From the NCBI GenBank assembly GCA_964442355.1, contig CAYTZS010000263.1, forward strand, positions 1 through 6,148: a DNA stretch of 6,148 nucleotides, written 5' to 3'. This document shows positions 5,381-6,148 of this stretch, in pieces (the stretch's first letter is position 1; each line of letters opens with the position of its first letter). The notes beneath the pieces were generated by a model. It had not been told where the DNA came from. It saw only the letters and a list, made by a program, of their open reading frames with translations, and made no database searches. This stretch comes from UBA6168 sp964442355 (GTDB lineage Bacteria; Bacteroidota; Bacteroidia; Chitinophagales; Saprospiraceae). Made by a program: the position numbers and the translations under genes.

Positions 5381-6148
5381 ATGTCGAAGCGGAATATTTC
5401 AAAGCAGCAACAAGTTGCAACAAAAGTCACTGCACCAAAACAGGCAACCATTCCTGTGGTCGAACCATTTGCGAAGCGGACAAAACTGATTCTTGCAGGC
5501 TGCATGGCGGTTTTGGCAATGTTGGTTTATAGTCCCAGCTTCAATTACGATTTTGTTTACGATGACGACGCCGTTGTGCGGGAGAACAAGTTCGTGCAAC
5601 AGGGAGTTGGTGGGTTGGGCAAAATTTGGACAACCAGCTACTTCCAAGGCTATGCCGAGAACATGAATGCCCGTGCATATCGGCCAATTCCGCTCACTAC
5701 ATTGGCCTTAGAATACAGCGTTTGGGGCTTGAACTCAACGGTAAACCATATTTTCAACTTGCTTTTTTATGGCCTAATTGGCTTTTTTACCTTTTTGTTT
5801 TTGTCAAAACTGCTGCGGAATCTTCACCCGGCCATCCCCATCATCGCCACATTTTTGTTTGTGTTGCACCCCATCCATTTGGAGGTCGTGGCAAATATCA
5901 AGAGCCGTGACACCATGCTAGGATTCCTAAATTTCGCAATTGCGGCTTGGCTCTTGCTCGTACACTTGGACACCCGGAAGCTACTTCCAATCTTTTTTTC
6001 CGTGATTTTCTTCAGCATAGGCTTGTTTTCAAAAGAAGAAGTGCTGACAACCGTAGCACTGCTACCATTCATGATGTGGTATTTCAGGGATATGAAGTTG
6101 GGGAGAATCGTCATCACTACCCTGCCCTATTTGGTCGCAGCCATTGTG
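5381..6148 (+). CDS. TMTC-like GT-C family membrane glycosyltransferase (3' partial)
   Basis: The frame runs from ATG 5381 to the window edge without a stop, giving 256 codons. A polar, lysine/glutamine-rich N-terminus (1-34) precedes hydrophobic segments at about 35-50, 122-141, 151-165, 180-196, 201-217, 222-235 and 241-256. The first external loop has F-V-Y-D-D-D (58-63), in the place of the acidic catalytic motif of GT-C enzymes, and Y-R-P-I-P-L-T (100-106). Then come H-P-I-H-L-E-V-V-A-N-I (163-173), S-R-D-T-M-L (175-180) and F-S-K-E-E (216-220). This order (DD, YRP, HPIHxExVA, SKE) matches the TMTC/DUF1736 family, whose animal members are O-mannosyltransferases using dolichyl-phosphate mannose. 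Bacterial relatives usually carry TPR repeats after the membrane part, which would lie beyond the window. Inferred: transfer of a sugar from a polyprenyl-phosphate donor to exported proteins. The donor and acceptor are unknown, and another GT39/GT83-like activity is possible. The 38-base gap from the dehydrogenase gene suggests an operon. A TTG in frame at 5351 is a less likely start. Confidence 0.85.
   Translation, partial: MSKRNISKQQQVATKVTAPKQATIPVVEPFAKRTKLILAGCMAVLAMLVYSPSFNYDFVYDDDAVVRENKFVQQGVGGLGKIWTTSYFQGYAENMNARAYRPIPLTTLALEYSVWGLNSTVNHIFNLLFYGLIGFFTFLFLSKLLRNLHPAIPIIATFLFVLHPIHLEVVANIKSRDTMLGFLNFAIAAWLLLVHLDTRKLLPIFFSVIFFSIGLFSKEEVLTTVALLPFMMWYFRDMKLGRIVITTLPYLVAAIV

Noticed and set aside
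5004..5423. A 139-codon minus-strand frame covering the end of the dehydrogenase gene and the gap after it.
   Set aside because: It overlaps two supported + strand genes, has no signal peptide or motif, and would leave both neighbours in conflict.
5230..5532. A 100-codon + strand frame bridging the dehydrogenase and the membrane transferase.
   Set aside because: It is in a different frame from both genes, overlaps both, and its product looks like random sequence; the frame starting at 5381 carries clear family motifs instead.

Overview
The window most likely comes from a member of the Bacteroidota, probably a gliding or marine/freshwater type near the Saprospiria or Flavobacteriia. The evidence is a type IX secretion (T9SS) type B C-terminal sorting domain on the first gene, start codons mostly without a Shine-Dalgarno sequence and preceded by A/T-rich leaders, signal peptides ending in F-S-Q or A-Q, and a promoter-like TTG / TAnnTTTR pair. 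The placement below phylum level is a guess.

All six genes lie on the + strand. Bases 1-1518 are the 3' end of a large secreted protein made of Ig/PKD-like modules and ending in a type B sorting domain; its start lies left of the window. A hairpin terminator follows, then a 344-base gene-free stretch. Bases 1863-2456 encode a small outer-membrane beta-barrel protein with its own terminator. Bases 2729-3172 and 3269-3703 encode two short exported proteins that are clear tandem paralogues, separated by a terminator. The first of them has a near-perfect Shine-Dalgarno sequence, unlike the other genes here. Bases 3783-5342 encode a complete FAD-dependent dehydrogenase of the COG2509 type, and its start codon sits inside a perfect 9-bp inverted repeat. 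It is followed after 38 bases by the 5' part (256 codons, open to the window edge) of a polytopic membrane protein resembling the TMTC / GT-C family of O-mannosyltransferases.

The first four genes form an envelope and secretion block of separately terminated transcription units. The last two look like a short operon. No shared pathway can be shown from sequence alone. I see no RNA gene, CRISPR array, insertion sequence or integration site. No undescribed multi-gene system is evident; the points most worth a second look are the start-codon hairpin, the strong Shine-Dalgarno sequence, and the paralogous secreted pair of unknown function.
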